Shown piece by piece: positions 1-9,424 of a DNA stretch of 64,000 nt; within the stretch, counting starts at the first letter, position 1, and each line of letters opens with the position of its first letter. Source of the stretch: Lentisalinibacter salinarum (GTDB lineage Bacteria > Pseudomonadota > Gammaproteobacteria > Steroidobacterales > Woeseiaceae); NCBI RefSeq assembly GCF_040706555.1, contig NZ_JAPDRH010000003.1, positions 496,001 through 560,000 on the forward strand. The letters are read 5' to 3'. The translations under genes and the position numbers were made by a program. Under the pieces are notes generated by a model. The model was not told where the DNA came from. It did no database searches and saw only the letters and a list, made by a program, of their open reading frames with translations.

Positions 1-17
1 GCCGACCAGGGCTCCGC

Positions 18-47
18 TTAACTTCAGCGCCACAATTGGGCTAGAAT
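18..47 (+). promoter_or_regulatory. Predicted sigma70 promoter of pepA
   Basis: A TTAACT box (18-23) and a TAGAAT box (42-47) are separated by 18 bases and resemble the -35 and -10 consensus at 4/6 and 5/6 positions. Transcription would start near 54, giving a leader of roughly 155 nt before the pepA start at 210. The same GGGCTAGAATCC string recurs ahead of proS. Prediction from motif matching only. Confidence 0.45.
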
Positions 48-209
48 CCCGCCTTTCCCGCAGAGCGCGCCGGCACGGCGACGTGCCCTAAGCTCCCGGC
101 ACACAAAAAGAAACTGCATGATCCGGTGCGCTGCACCACGGAGTCAAGCGAGGGCCAGGCCCGGCGACTCCGGGGAAGGAGCGCAAGGACGCTGCACCGA
201 GGTTCATCC

Positions 210-1709
210 ATGGAATATTTCACCACCAGCGGCGACGCCGCGAAACGCGCGACCGAATGCGCCATCGTCGGCCTGTACGCGAACGGCGCCTTCGACGCCG
301 GCGCCGGCGAGATCGACGAGGGCAGCGGCGGCCTGCTGGGCAAGCTGAAGAAATCCGGCGACATCTCGGGCAAGCTGGGTCAGGCCAGTCTCATCCCTGC
401 GCCGGCGAAGGTGAAGTGCAAGCGCGTGCTCGTCGTCGGGCTGGGCAAGAAGAGCGAGTTCGGCGTCCGTCAGTATCGCAAGGCGCTGGACGCCGCCTTC
501 GGCGCGCTGTCCTCCACCGGCGTGACGGAGGCCGTCTCCTATCTGCACCGGGACAAGGTCGCCGACACCGATGCATACTACCTGGCGCGCTACGCCGCGC
601 AGACCCTCGGCGACCGTCTGTACCGCTTCACGAAGCTGAAGTCGAGCAGCCGGGACGGCGGCCTGAAGCTGAAGAAGCTCGGCTTCGGCGTGGATTCCAA
701 GGCCGACGGCGACGCCGCGCTGGAAGGCGCCCGGCACGGCCAGGCGATCGTCCGCGGCATGGACCTGGCGCGGGAGCTCGGCAATCTGCCCGCCAATGTC
801 TGCACGCCGGGCTATCTGGCAGAAGAGGCCGGCCGGCTGGCGAAACAGTACCGCCCGCTGAGCGTCGAGGTGCTGGAAGAGAAGGACATGGAGCGCCTCG
901 GCATGGGTGCGTTGCTGTCGGTCACGGCGGGCGCCGAGGAGCCGGCCAAGCTCATCGTCATGAATTACCAGGGCGGCGCCGACGACGAGCCGCCCATCGT
1001 CCTGGTCGGCAAGGGCATCACCTTCGATACCGGCGGCATCTCGCTGAAGCCGGCGCCCGCCATGGACGAGATGAAGTTCGACATGTGCGGTGCCGCCGCC
1101 GTGATCGGCACCATGCAGAGCGTGGCGGCGATGAAGCTGCCGGTCAATCTCATGGTGCTCGTGCCGACCTGCGAGAACATGCCCAGCGGCCGGGCGACGC
1201 GGCCGGGTGACATCGTCAAGAGCATGTCGGGCAAGACCATCGAGATACTGAATACGGACGCCGAGGGCCGCCTGATCCTCTGCGACGCGCTGACCTATGC
1301 CCAGCGCTACGAGCCCGCTGCGCTGATCGACGTGGCCACACTCACCGGCGCCTGCGTGATCGCTCTCGGCAACCACAACAGCGGCCTGATGGCGAACGAC
1401 GACGGACTGGCGGAGGAACTGCTGGCAGCCGGCCGACGTGCGGACGACACCGCCTGGCGCCTGCCCATGGGCGAGGACTACGAGAAGCAGCTGAAAAGCA
1501 ATTTCGCGGACTTCGCCAACGTGGGCGGCCGCGAGGGCGGCGCCATCACGGCGGCGTGCTTCCTGGGGAAATTCACCCGGGACGCCACCTGGGCGCACCT
1601 GGACGTCGCCGGCACCGCCTGGCGCTCGGGCAATCGCAAGGGCGCGAGCGGGCGGCCCGTGCCGCTGCTGGTGGACTACCTCATCGAGCGCGCCGGCGCC
1701 CGGGACTGA
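210..1709 (+). CDS. pepA: Leucyl aminopeptidase (peptidase family M17)
   Basis: A cytosolic two-metal exopeptidase of 499 residues that removes N-terminal residues from peptides; some gammaproteobacterial PepA proteins also bind DNA in plasmid recombination and carAB control. The C-terminal M17 catalytic domain carries the metal-binding segment around K268 and D273 (VGKGITFDTGG) and the signature NTDAEGR at 348-354 with D350 and E352; length and residue positions agree closely with E. coli PepA. I chose the ATG at 210 because GAGG at 199-202 is seven bases upstream and the family starts near this point; an in-frame start at 126 would add 28 low-complexity residues. holC follows after 8 bases. 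A second, divergent M17 gene lies at 49862. Confidence 0.95.
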   Translation: MEYFTTSGDAAKRATECAIVGLYANGAFDAGAGEIDEGSGGLLGKLKKSGDISGKLGQASLIPAPAKVKCKRVLVVGLGKKSEFGVRQYRKALDAAFGALSSTGVTEAVSYLHRDKVADTDAYYLARYAAQTLGDRLYRFTKLKSSSRDGGLKLKKLGFGVDSKADGDAALEGARHGQAIVRGMDLARELGNLPANVCTPGYLAEEAGRLAKQYRPLSVEVLEEKDMERLGMGALLSVTAGAEEPAKLIVMNYQGGADDEPPIVLVGKGITFDTGGISLKPAPAMDEMKFDMCGAAAVIGTMQSVAAMKLPVNLMVLVPTCENMPSGRATRPGDIVKSMSGKTIEILNTDAEGRLILCDALTYAQRYEPAALIDVATLTGACVIALGNHNSGLMANDDGLAEELLAAGRRADDTAWRLPMGEDYEKQLKSNFADFANVGGREGGAITAACFLGKFTRDATWAHLDVAGTAWRSGNRKGASGRPVPLLVDYLIERAGARD

Positions 1710-1717
1710 CGGGCGCC

Positions 1718-2146
1718 GTGTCCGCGCCGCGGGTCGATTTCTATATCCTAGCCGCCGGCGGCGAAGACGCGCGCCGGCGCTTCGCCTGCCGTCTGGCCGA
1801 GAAGGCCTACCGTCTCGAGCACCGTGTGCACCTGCACGCCGACGACCCGGCCGCGGCCGAGGCACTCGACGAGCTGCTCTGGACATTCCGCGACGGCAGC
1901 TTTCTGCCCCACGAGAGGCTGCCGAACGAGAGCGGCGCCCCGGTGACCGTCGGTTACGGCGAAGCCGCGCCGGAGGCCGCGGACCTCCTGATCAACCTGT
2001 CCGCCGGCGTGCCCGGTTTCGCGCTGGAGCTGCCCCGCATCGCGGAGCTGGTCGGCGGCGACGAGCAGACCCGCTCCGAGGCCCGGCGCCGATTTATCTT
2101 CTATCGCGAGAAAGGCTATCCTCTCGAGACCCACGAGATCGGCTGA
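1718..2146 (+). CDS. holC: DNA polymerase III chi subunit
   Basis: The chi subunit of the DNA polymerase III clamp loader, which pairs with psi and contacts single-stranded DNA-binding protein. The 142-residue product starts at a GTG 8 bases after the pepA stop and has the family features VDFYIL near the N-terminus, a nucleotidyl-fold core and the segment LLINLS about two thirds along. The pepA-holC-valS order is typical of gammaproteobacteria and supports the call. GTG 1718 gives the expected length, and no better start is visible downstream. Confidence 0.9.
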   Translation: MSAPRVDFYILAAGGEDARRRFACRLAEKAYRLEHRVHLHADDPAAAEALDELLWTFRDGSFLPHERLPNESGAPVTVGYGEAAPEAADLLINLSAGVPGFALELPRIAELVGGDEQTRSEARRRFIFYREKGYPLETHEIG

Positions 2147-2162
2147 CAGCGCGGAGCGGACC

Positions 2163-2513
2163 ATCAGCAATCCGGACGACATCCACGATACCGGCGACGA
2201 CGATATACCGACCCTGACGACGGTGGTCGACGAGGTCGAACCGGCCCGGACCGCCGCCATCGCGGAGGCGGAACCGAGCGGTATCGAAGAGGCCGGACCG
2301 GCCGGCATCGACGAGGCGGCGCTGGCGGAACTCGAGGTCCGGCTCGCCTCCGCCAGCCTCGACCTCACGGACCGTCTGCTGCACACCGCATTCCAGGAGA
2401 TGGAGGCGGCGATGTTCGAGCAGGTGTCGAACCGGCTGCGTGCCGAGCTGCCGGAACTGGTGGCGCGGATCATCCGCGAGCATTTCGGCGAGCACTTCGA
2501 GGAGTCGTCCTGA
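2163..2513 (+). CDS. Small acidic protein between holC and valS (DUF2486-like)
   Basis: Function unknown. The protein is about 116 residues, strongly acidic at the N-terminus and helical toward the C-terminus, with a phase ending LPELVARIIREHFGEHFEE. The N-terminal motif DDDIPTLTTVVDEV resembles the IPxLTxVV motif I associate with the DUF2486 proteins that sit between holC and valS in other proteobacteria. The first conventional start in frame is the GTG at 2223, but this would remove most of that motif. An ATC at 2163, six bases after a GGAG (2153-2156), would give a product beginning with Met-Ser-Asn-Pro-Asp-Asp, so a rare ATC start is proposed. The gene follows holC by 16 bases. Confidence 0.6.
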   Translation: MSNPDDIHDTGDDDIPTLTTVVDEVEPARTAAIAEAEPSGIEEAGPAGIDEAALAELEVRLASASLDLTDRLLHTAFQEMEAAMFEQVSNRLRAELPELVARIIREHFGEHFEESS

Positions 2514-2535
2514 CAGGGACGCCCGACCCGGCACT

Positions 2536-5343
2536 ATGAACGACGAGAACAACCGGCGCGCAGGCGCCGGCGCGAGAGCAATGAGCATGGACAAGGCCTA
2601 TCGCCCCGGCGATATCGAGATGAAGCATTACCGGCGGTGGCGGGAGAACGGATGGTTCGAGCCCGCCGGCGACGGCGATTCGTACTGCATCATGATCCCG
2701 CCGCCGAACGTCACCGGCACGCTGCACATGGGCCACGCGTTCCAGGACACGATCATGGACGCCCTGACCCGCTACCACCGCATGTGCGGCCGGCGCACCC
2801 TGTGGCAGCCCGGCATGGACCACGCCGGCATCGCCACCCAGATGGTGGTGGAGCGCCAGCTCAACGCCGAGGGGCTCACCCGCCACGACCTCGGCCGCGA
2901 GGCTTTCGTGGAGCGCGTCTGGCAATGGAAGGCGGAGTCCGGCGGCAACATCTCCGAGCAGCTCGCCCGCCTCGGCGCCTCCGTGGACTGGTCCCGGGAG
3001 CGCTTCACCATGGACGAGGGGCTGTCGGAGGCCGTCACCGAGGTATTCGTGCGCCTCTACGACGAAGGCCTGATCTACCGCGGCAAGCGGCTCGTCAACT
3101 GGGACCCGGTGCTGCACACCGCGCTGTCCGACCTGGAGGTGCTGAGCGAGGAGGAATCCGGACACCTCTGGCATTTCCGTTATCCGCTGGCCGACGGCGA
3201 CGGGCACGTGACCGTGGCTACCACCCGGCCCGAGACGATGCTCGGCGACACCGCCGTGGCGGTGCACCCGGAGGACGAGCGCTATCGCCACCTCGTCGGC
3301 AAGGAGGTCCTGCTGCCGCTGGCGGAGCGACGCATCCCGGTGATCGCGGACGAATACGTGGATCCGGAGTTCGGCTCCGGCTGCGTGAAGATCACGCCCG
3401 CCCACGACTTCAACGACTACGAGATCGGCCAGCGGCACGGCCTCGAGATCATCAACGTGCTCACCGACGACGCCCGCATGAACGACGCCGTGCCAACCGC
3501 CTACCGGGATCTCGACCGCTTCGAGGCACGCGAGCGGGTGGTCGCCGACATGGACGCCGCCGGCCTGCTCGCGAAGACCGACGACCACAAGCTGATGGTG
3601 CCCCGCGGCGACCGCACCGGCGCGGTGGTGGAGCCCTATCTCACCGACCAGTGGTACGTGGCCATCGAGCCGCTGGCGAAGCCGGCCATCCGCGCCGTCG
3701 AGCAGGGCGACATCCGCTTCGTCCCCGCGAACTGGGACAAGACCTACTACGACTGGATGCACAAGATCCAGGACTGGTGCATCAGTCGACAGCTGTGGTG
3801 GGGCCACCGCATCCCCGCCTGGTACGACGCCGAGGGCAAGCTCTACGTCGGCCGCAACGAGGCAGAGGTGCGCGAGAAGCACGGCCTGGACGCCTCCTTG
3901 CCGCTCGCGCAGGACGAGGACGTGCTGGACACCTGGTTCTCGTCGGGCCTGTGGCCGTTCAGCACGCTGGGCTGGCCGGAGGACACCGGGGAGCTGACGA
4001 CCTTCTACCCGACGTCCGTGCTGGTCACCGGCTTCGACATCATCTTCTTCTGGGTCGCGCGCATGATCATGCTGGGCCTGAAGTTCACTGGCGAGGTACC
4101 GTTCCGCGAGGTCTACATCCACGGCCTGATCCGCGACCAGGACGGGCAGAAGATGTCCAAGTCCAAGGGCAACGTGCTCGATCCGCTGGACCTCATCGAC
4201 GGCGTGGACCTCGAGACGCTGATCGCCAAGCGCACCCGCGGCCTGATGCAGCCCCATCTCGCGCCGAAGATCGAGAAATCCACCCGCCAGCAATTCCCGG
4301 ACGGCATCCCGGAATATGGCGCCGACGCGCTCAGGTTCACCTTCGCCGCACTCGCCACGACAGGCCGGGACATCCGCTTCGACCTCGGCCGTATCGAGGG
4401 CTACCGGAACTTCTGCAACAAGCTCTGGAACGCCTCTCGTTACGTGCTTATGGCTACCGAGGACCTCGATGACGGCGAGGAGGTGCTCTCCGCCGCCGAT
4501 CGCTGGATTCGTTCCCGACTCGCGCGCACGATTGCCACCGTCCACGAGCAGTTTGCCGCCTACCGGCTGGACCTGGCCGCTCAGGTCATCTACGAGTTCA
4601 CCTGGCACGAGTTCTGCGACTGGTACCTGGAGCTGTCGAAGCCGGTGCTGCAGTCCGACGACGCCGGCGAGGCCGAAAAACGGGGTACGCGGCGCACGCT
4701 GATCGAGACGCTGGAGACGCTGCTCCGGCTCATCCATCCCCTGATGCCCTTCATCACCGAGGAGATCTGGCTGCGGGTCGCGCCGCGCGCCGGGCAGGAC
4801 GGTGAGACGGTGATGACCCGGCCCTTCCCCCGGGCGGATACCGACGACATCGATCCGGCCGCGGAGACGGAGATGGAGTGGGTGCAGGGCTTCATCCTGG
4901 GCGTTAGACGCATCCGCGGCGAGATGGACATCGCGCCCGGTCGCCGGCTGCCCGTGCTGCTGCAAGGCGCCGGCGAGGAAGACCGGCGTCTGCTCGAGCG
5001 CCATGGCCGGCTGGTGCGGGAGGTGGGGCGCATCGCGTCCGTCGACTTCCTGGACGACGATGCAGAAGCGCCGCCGTCCGCCACTGCGCTCCTCGGTGAC
5101 ATGAGGATCTACGTGCCCATGGCCGGACTCATAGACGTTGACGCGGAGCGCCAGCGACTCGGCAAACAGGCGAAGAAGGTGGAGGCCGAGCTCTCCCGGG
5201 CCGAGGCCAAGCTCGCCAATCCCCGCTTCGTGGACAATGCCCCGGCCGAGGTGGTCGCCAGGGAGCGGGAACGCCAGGCCGAGTTCTGCCGCCAGCTCGA
5301 TCAGATCCGCGAACAGCTCGGCCGCCTGGACCGGCTCGGTTGA
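2536..5343 (+). CDS. valS: Valyl-tRNA synthetase
   Basis: Class I aminoacyl-tRNA synthetase that charges tRNA-Val and edits threonine. About 935 residues from this start, against about 951 in E. coli. The HIGH-type motif HMGH is at 64-67 and KMSKS at 539-543. The connective-peptide editing domain lies between, followed by the anticodon-binding domain (about 660-810) and a C-terminal coiled coil (last 70 residues). Alternative starts at 2581 or 2587 begin at the conserved DKxYxPxDIE segment and are about equally plausible, because no start has a strong Shine-Dalgarno site. It is the last gene of the pepA-holC-valS group; about 100 bases separate it from the MoxR gene. Confidence 0.96.
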   Translation: MNDENNRRAGAGARAMSMDKAYRPGDIEMKHYRRWRENGWFEPAGDGDSYCIMIPPPNVTGTLHMGHAFQDTIMDALTRYHRMCGRRTLWQPGMDHAGIATQMVVERQLNAEGLTRHDLGREAFVERVWQWKAESGGNISEQLARLGASVDWSRERFTMDEGLSEAVTEVFVRLYDEGLIYRGKRLVNWDPVLHTALSDLEVLSEEESGHLWHFRYPLADGDGHVTVATTRPETMLGDTAVAVHPEDERYRHLVGKEVLLPLAERRIPVIADEYVDPEFGSGCVKITPAHDFNDYEIGQRHGLEIINVLTDDARMNDAVPTAYRDLDRFEARERVVADMDAAGLLAKTDDHKLMVPRGDRTGAVVEPYLTDQWYVAIEPLAKPAIRAVEQGDIRFVPANWDKTYYDWMHKIQDWCISRQLWWGHRIPAWYDAEGKLYVGRNEAEVREKHGLDASLPLAQDEDVLDTWFSSGLWPFSTLGWPEDTGELTTFYPTSVLVTGFDIIFFWVARMIMLGLKFTGEVPFREVYIHGLIRDQDGQKMSKSKGNVLDPLDLIDGVDLETLIAKRTRGLMQPHLAPKIEKSTRQQFPDGIPEYGADALRFTFAALATTGRDIRFDLGRIEGYRNFCNKLWNASRYVLMATEDLDDGEEVLSAADRWIRSRLARTIATVHEQFAAYRLDLAAQVIYEFTWHEFCDWYLELSKPVLQSDDAGEAEKRGTRRTLIETLETLLRLIHPLMPFITEEIWLRVAPRAGQDGETVMTRPFPRADTDDIDPAAETEMEWVQGFILGVRRIRGEMDIAPGRRLPVLLQGAGEEDRRLLERHGRLVREVGRIASVDFLDDDAEAPPSATALLGDMRIYVPMAGLIDVDAERQRLGKQAKKVEAELSRAEAKLANPRFVDNAPAEVVARERERQAEFCRQLDQIREQLGRLDRLG

Positions 5344-5444
5344 CGGCGCAATCTGAGTATCCGGTCACATTCCGGCGGCCAGGCGGGTGCAATCCGCGCC
5401 GCGACGGGTCAACATAACGGCGGCGTCGTGAAGGAGAAGGCCGG

Positions 5445-6410
5445 ATGCACATCGGGAACGTGCTCGAGAAGGACAGCGCAATCGACGACGGGACAGGCGA
5501 TGCACTGACATCGGCGCTGGCCTCGCTCGACTCCATCATCCTGGGCAAGGGCCCGCAGCTCAGGCTGGCGCTGGCCTGCGTGATCGCCCGCGGCCATCTG
5601 CTGATCGAGGACCTGCCCGGCGTGGGCAAGACGACCCTGGCCCATGCCCTGGCCCGAGTGCTCGGCCTCACCTATCAACGCATCCAGTTCACGAGCGACA
5701 TGCTCCCGGCCGATATCGTGGGTGTGTCCATCTACCGGCCCGAGGACGGGCGCTTCGACTTCCATCCGGGGCCTGTATTCTCCCAGCTGGTGCTGGCGGA
5801 CGAGGTCAACCGGGCGACGCCGAAGGCCCAGAGCGCGCTGCTCGAGGCGATGCAGGAGGGTCAGGTCACGGTGGATGGCGCGAGCCACACGCTGCCGGAG
5901 CCGTTCTTCGTGGTCGCCACCCAGAACCCGGGCAACCAGATCGGGACCTTCCCCCTGCCCGAGTCCCAGCTCGACCGGTTCCTCATGCGCATCGAACTCG
6001 GCTACCCGGACGAGGCGGCCGAAAGGCGGCTCCTCGCCGGACACGACACGCGGGTGGCGCTGGCCGAGCTGGAGCCGGTGCTGGGCCCGGACGACGTCGT
6101 CCGGCTGCAGCGGGCGGTGGACGCCGTCAAGGTCAGCGAGCCGTTGATCGACTACATCCAGGCGCTGGTGCGCTACACCCGCGAATCCGGCGACTTCCCG
6201 GCCGGCCTGTCGCCCCGCGGAGCCATCGCGCTGACCCGGGCCGCCCGCGCCATCGCGCTGGTGGAGGGTCGCGAGGCCGTATTCCCGGACGATGTTCAGG
6301 CCGTGTTCACGGCCGTGGCCGCACACCGGCTGACGACGGATGAACTCGACCGCCGCCGCCGCCCGGAGGAGATCGGCCGCCATGTCCTCGAGTCCGTCGC
6401 TATCCCCTGA
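5445..6410 (+). CDS. MoxR-family AAA+ ATPase
   Basis: A 321-residue AAA+ ATPase of the MoxR group, chaperone-like ATPases usually encoded beside DUF58 or von Willebrand proteins. Walker A is DLPGVGKTT (residues 56-64) and Walker B LVLADEVNRA follows near 115-125, with the MoxR-typical run ATPKAQSALLEAMQE after it. A clear Shine-Dalgarno AAGGAG (5431-5436) fixes the ATG at 5445. The next gene, DUF58, starts 29 bases before this one stops, and a transglutaminase follows. This MoxR-DUF58-TgpA trio is a widely conserved arrangement whose cellular role is poorly defined. Confidence 0.9.
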   Translation: MHIGNVLEKDSAIDDGTGDALTSALASLDSIILGKGPQLRLALACVIARGHLLIEDLPGVGKTTLAHALARVLGLTYQRIQFTSDMLPADIVGVSIYRPEDGRFDFHPGPVFSQLVLADEVNRATPKAQSALLEAMQEGQVTVDGASHTLPEPFFVVATQNPGNQIGTFPLPESQLDRFLMRIELGYPDEAAERRLLAGHDTRVALAELEPVLGPDDVVRLQRAVDAVKVSEPLIDYIQALVRYTRESGDFPAGLSPRGAIALTRAARAIALVEGREAVFPDDVQAVFTAVAAHRLTTDELDRRRRPEEIGRHVLESVAIP

Positions 6411-7413
6411 GGCGCTGCGGCGCGGCTGGCGCCGTCCCCGGGAGGCGGCCGCGGAATGGGCCGCGCGCTGGGCGCGGCGCCGCCAGGGCGCGGACCCGGT
6501 TCCAGTGCGGCTCGCCTCGAGGCGCATCTACATCCTGCCGACCGGCGTGGGCGTCACCTACGGCCTGATGACGTTCGCCATGCTGCTGGGCTCCATGAAC
6601 TACAACAACAGCATGGGTTTCGCACTGACCTTCCTGCTGGCGGCACTGGGCCTCGTGGCCATGCACCACTGCCACCGTAACCTCGCAGGACTCGGCGTGG
6701 CCTTCGCCGGCGCGGAACCGGTATTCGCCGGCGCGGAGGCCCGCCTGCGCTTCAACCTGGGCAACGACGGGCAGGCGCCCCGCTACGAGCTCGGCGTCTA
6801 CGCCGGCGAGGCCTCCTCGCCCCGCGTGGACGTAGCGGCGGGCGGACACGCCGTCGCCGAGGTGCGGGTCCCGACCGAACGGCGTGGCCGCCTCCGCCTC
6901 GAGCGTTACGGGGTGCGCACGACTCACCCGCTGACCCTGTTCCGGGCCTGGGTCTGGATCCACGCCGATGCCGGCTGCCTGGTGTGGCCGCAGCCGGCCG
7001 ACGCGCCGCCGCCACCACCGGCCGGCGCCGCCAGCCGCGGCCGCCGGCGGGCCTCCGAGCAGGGCGACGACGACTTCGCCGGCCTGCGCGACTTCCACGC
7101 CGGCGATCCGCCCCGCCACGTCGCCTGGAAGACCTACGCGCGCACCGGCGAGCTCAAGTCGAAGCGGTTCGCGGGCGCGACGGCGGCGCTCGCCTGGCTC
7201 GATCTCCGTGACGCGCCGGGCCGGGACCTGGAAGCGAGGCTCTCGGTGCTGTGCCGCTGGATCCTGGATGCCGAGAACGGCGGGCGCCACTACGGCCTGC
7301 GCCTCGGCAGCGAGACCGTCGAGCCCTCGCGTGGCGGCAGTCACCGGCGCCGCTGCCTCGACGCGCTGGCACTGTATCGGTCCGACGAGCCGGAGGCCGC
7401 CCGTGAAAGCTGA
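6382..7413 (+). CDS. DUF58 domain membrane protein
   Basis: Partner protein of the MoxR ATPase, with a von Willebrand-like DUF58 domain. From the ATG at 6382 it has 343 residues: an Arg-rich cytoplasmic N-terminus, two membrane segments around residues 48-95 (YILPTGVGVTYGLM and the following LTFLLAALGLVAMHH), then an extracytoplasmic beta-rich part and the DUF58 signature GDDDFAGLRDFHAGDPPRHVAWKTYAR (shown by its key residues D, R and W). The start is preceded by GGAGGAG about ten bases upstream and lies inside the end of the MoxR gene, which suggests translational coupling. The stop overlaps the start of the transglutaminase gene by 11 bases. Confidence 0.88.
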   Translation: MSSSPSLSPEALRRGWRRPREAAAEWAARWARRRQGADPVPVRLASRRIYILPTGVGVTYGLMTFAMLLGSMNYNNSMGFALTFLLAALGLVAMHHCHRNLAGLGVAFAGAEPVFAGAEARLRFNLGNDGQAPRYELGVYAGEASSPRVDVAAGGHAVAEVRVPTERRGRLRLERYGVRTTHPLTLFRAWVWIHADAGCLVWPQPADAPPPPPAGAASRGRRRASEQGDDDFAGLRDFHAGDPPRHVAWKTYARTGELKSKRFAGATAALAWLDLRDAPGRDLEARLSVLCRWILDAENGGRHYGLRLGSETVEPSRGGSHRRRCLDALALYRSDEPEAARES

Positions 7414-9424
7414 CCGGCGCAGCGACGGGCGGCTGCTCGATACGCTGCCGTGGACGCTGTCGGCGCTGCTGCTGGCCGTCATCCCCCATGCCGCCGAACT
7501 GCCCGCCTGGGTGCTGCTGCCGGCCTTCGGTTGCGGGCTGTGGCGCTGGATCGTGGAAGTGCGCCGATGGCCGCTTCCGTGGCGCGGATTCCGGATCGCG
7601 CTCGCCTTCGGCGGCTTCCTGGCCGTGCTGTTCGCTTACGGCGGCATCAACGGCGTGGGCCCCGGCACGGCGCTGCTGGTGCTCATGGCGTCGCTGAAGC
7701 TGCTGGAGACGCGCACGCGGCGGGACCAGTTCGTGCTCCTGTTCATCGCCTTCTTCCTGGTGCTGGCCACGCTGCTGCGCGAGCAGTTCCTGTGGACCCT
7801 GCCGTATCTGTTCGCATCCGTGTTCGTCATCACGGCCGCATGGCTGAACGCCGGGCGCTCGGGCGCCGCGCTGGCGCCGCGCCTCGCGATCCGCGGCGCC
7901 GGCCGCCTGCTGATGCATGCGTTGCCGCTGATGCTCGTTTTCTGGGTGCTGTTCCCCCGGGTGCCGGGGCCGTTCTGGGCCATCCCCAACGAGCAGGGCA
8001 GCGCGGTCACGGGCCTGAGCGATCAGATGAGCCCCGGCGACATCACCAGCCTCGGCCGCTCCGACGCCCGCGCGTTCCGGGTCTGGTTCGACGGCGATGT
8101 GCCGCCGCCGTCGGAGCGCTACTGGCGCGGCATCGTCATGGACCAGGTACTGAACGGCCGCACCTGGAGCGCCCAGCAGGTTTTGAGATATCCGCAGGCG
8201 GAGACCCTCATCGAGCCGGCAGGGGAGGCGCTGCGCTACCGGGTCCGGCTGGATCCCACCAGCCAGCGCTACCTGTTCCTGCTGGAGCGCCCCTACGACG
8301 TGGACGCGGAAGGCGCGTACCTGACCCGTCGCCACGAGGTGGCGCGCTCCCGGCCCGTAGACCGGCAACTGGTCTACAGCGCCACGTCGCTGCCCGAGGC
8401 GGCCCTGGAGCCGGCGCTGAGCGATGGCTATCGGAACTTCATGACGCGGCTGCCGGACGGCACCAACCCGCGCACACGCGAATTCGCGACGGAGTTGAGG
8501 TCTCGCGCGGCGAGCGACCGGGACTACGTCCGCCGGGTGCTGGCCTGGTTTCGCGCGGAGCCCTTCTACTACACGCTGTCGCCCCCGGCGCTGGGCCGGG
8601 ACGCCGCCGACGAATTCCTGTTCTCCAGCCGGCGCGGCTTCTGCGAACACTACGCGACCTCGTTCGCCACCCTCATGCGCGCCGCCGGCATACCGGCCCG
8701 CGTCGTCGCCGGCTACCAGGGGGGCGAGCTGAATCCGCTGGAGACGGAGGACCCCTACTACATCGTCCGCCAGTCCGACGCCCATGCCTGGACGGAGGTC
8801 TGGTTCCAGGACGACGGCTGGGTGAGGGTGGACCCCACCGCCGCAGTGGCCCCCCAGCGCATCGAGTCCGGTCTCTACGACGCGCTGGACTCCACCGAGT
8901 TCGGCGTCGCGGACCGCTTCTGGCGCGCCGATTTCGTGGAGACCATGCGCTTCTACTGGGATCTCACCAACGCCCGCTGGGACGAGTGGGTGCTGGGCTA
9001 CGGACCGTCCACCCAGGAGGAATTCCTGCGCTGGCTCGGCATGGAGCGCCCGGACTGGCGGCGGATGGTCGCGTGGCTGGTCGCCGTCATGGCCCTGCTG
9101 CTCGCGGGGCTCGCCGGCTGGCTCGCCTGGCGTCACCGCCGGCCGGGGCCGGACCGGGCGGAACGGCTGTACCGGCGATTCGTGCGGGCCACGGGCATCC
9201 CGCGGGGTCCCGGCGAGCCGCCGCTGGGGTACGCGGAGCGGGCCTCGGCCGCGCTGCCTGCCCTCGCGGGAGACATACGCCGGGTCACCGCCCTCTACCT
9301 CGACACCCGCTACGCCGGCCGTCCGCGGGCGGACGAACTCGCCGCCGCCGTCAGACCACACTGGTCTCCACTTCGCGGCGTCTGGGCGGATGTACGCGCG
9401 AGAGCAGCGCGGCGCCGACGATGA
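7403..9424 (+). CDS. tgpA: TgpA-type membrane transglutaminase-like protein
   Basis: A 673-residue inner-membrane protein of the DUF3488/transglutaminase family related to Pseudomonas TgpA. Six or so hydrophobic helices occupy residues about 10-190, then a periplasmic transglutaminase core, then a final membrane helix near 560-585 and a short cytoplasmic DUF4129-like tail. The catalytic triad is visible as C414 (GFCEHYAT), H461 (DAHAWTEV) and D477 (VDPTAAV). The start is GTG 7403 with GGAGG (7392-7396) six bases upstream, overlapping the DUF58 gene. Its last 74 bases overlap the end of the convergent MFS gene. The family substrate is not established. Confidence 0.9.
   Translation: MKADRRSDGRLLDTLPWTLSALLLAVIPHAAELPAWVLLPAFGCGLWRWIVEVRRWPLPWRGFRIALAFGGFLAVLFAYGGINGVGPGTALLVLMASLKLLETRTRRDQFVLLFIAFFLVLATLLREQFLWTLPYLFASVFVITAAWLNAGRSGAALAPRLAIRGAGRLLMHALPLMLVFWVLFPRVPGPFWAIPNEQGSAVTGLSDQMSPGDITSLGRSDARAFRVWFDGDVPPPSERYWRGIVMDQVLNGRTWSAQQVLRYPQAETLIEPAGEALRYRVRLDPTSQRYLFLLERPYDVDAEGAYLTRRHEVARSRPVDRQLVYSATSLPEAALEPALSDGYRNFMTRLPDGTNPRTREFATELRSRAASDRDYVRRVLAWFRAEPFYYTLSPPALGRDAADEFLFSSRRGFCEHYATSFATLMRAAGIPARVVAGYQGGELNPLETEDPYYIVRQSDAHAWTEVWFQDDGWVRVDPTAAVAPQRIESGLYDALDSTEFGVADRFWRADFVETMRFYWDLTNARWDEWVLGYGPSTQEEFLRWLGMERPDWRRMVAWLVAVMALLLAGLAGWLAWRHRRPGPDRAERLYRRFVRATGIPRGPGEPPLGYAERASAALPALAGDIRRVTALYLDTRYAGRPRADELAAAVRPHWSPLRGVWADVRARAARRRR

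Noticed and set aside
204..1886. 560-codon minus-strand open frame antisense to pepA
   Set aside because: Long antisense frames arise from high GC content; the product is Arg/Ala-rich with no domain, and pepA covers the region.
2470..5004. 844-codon minus-strand open frame antisense to valS
   Set aside because: Same reason: shadow of valS with low-complexity composition and no recognisable motif.
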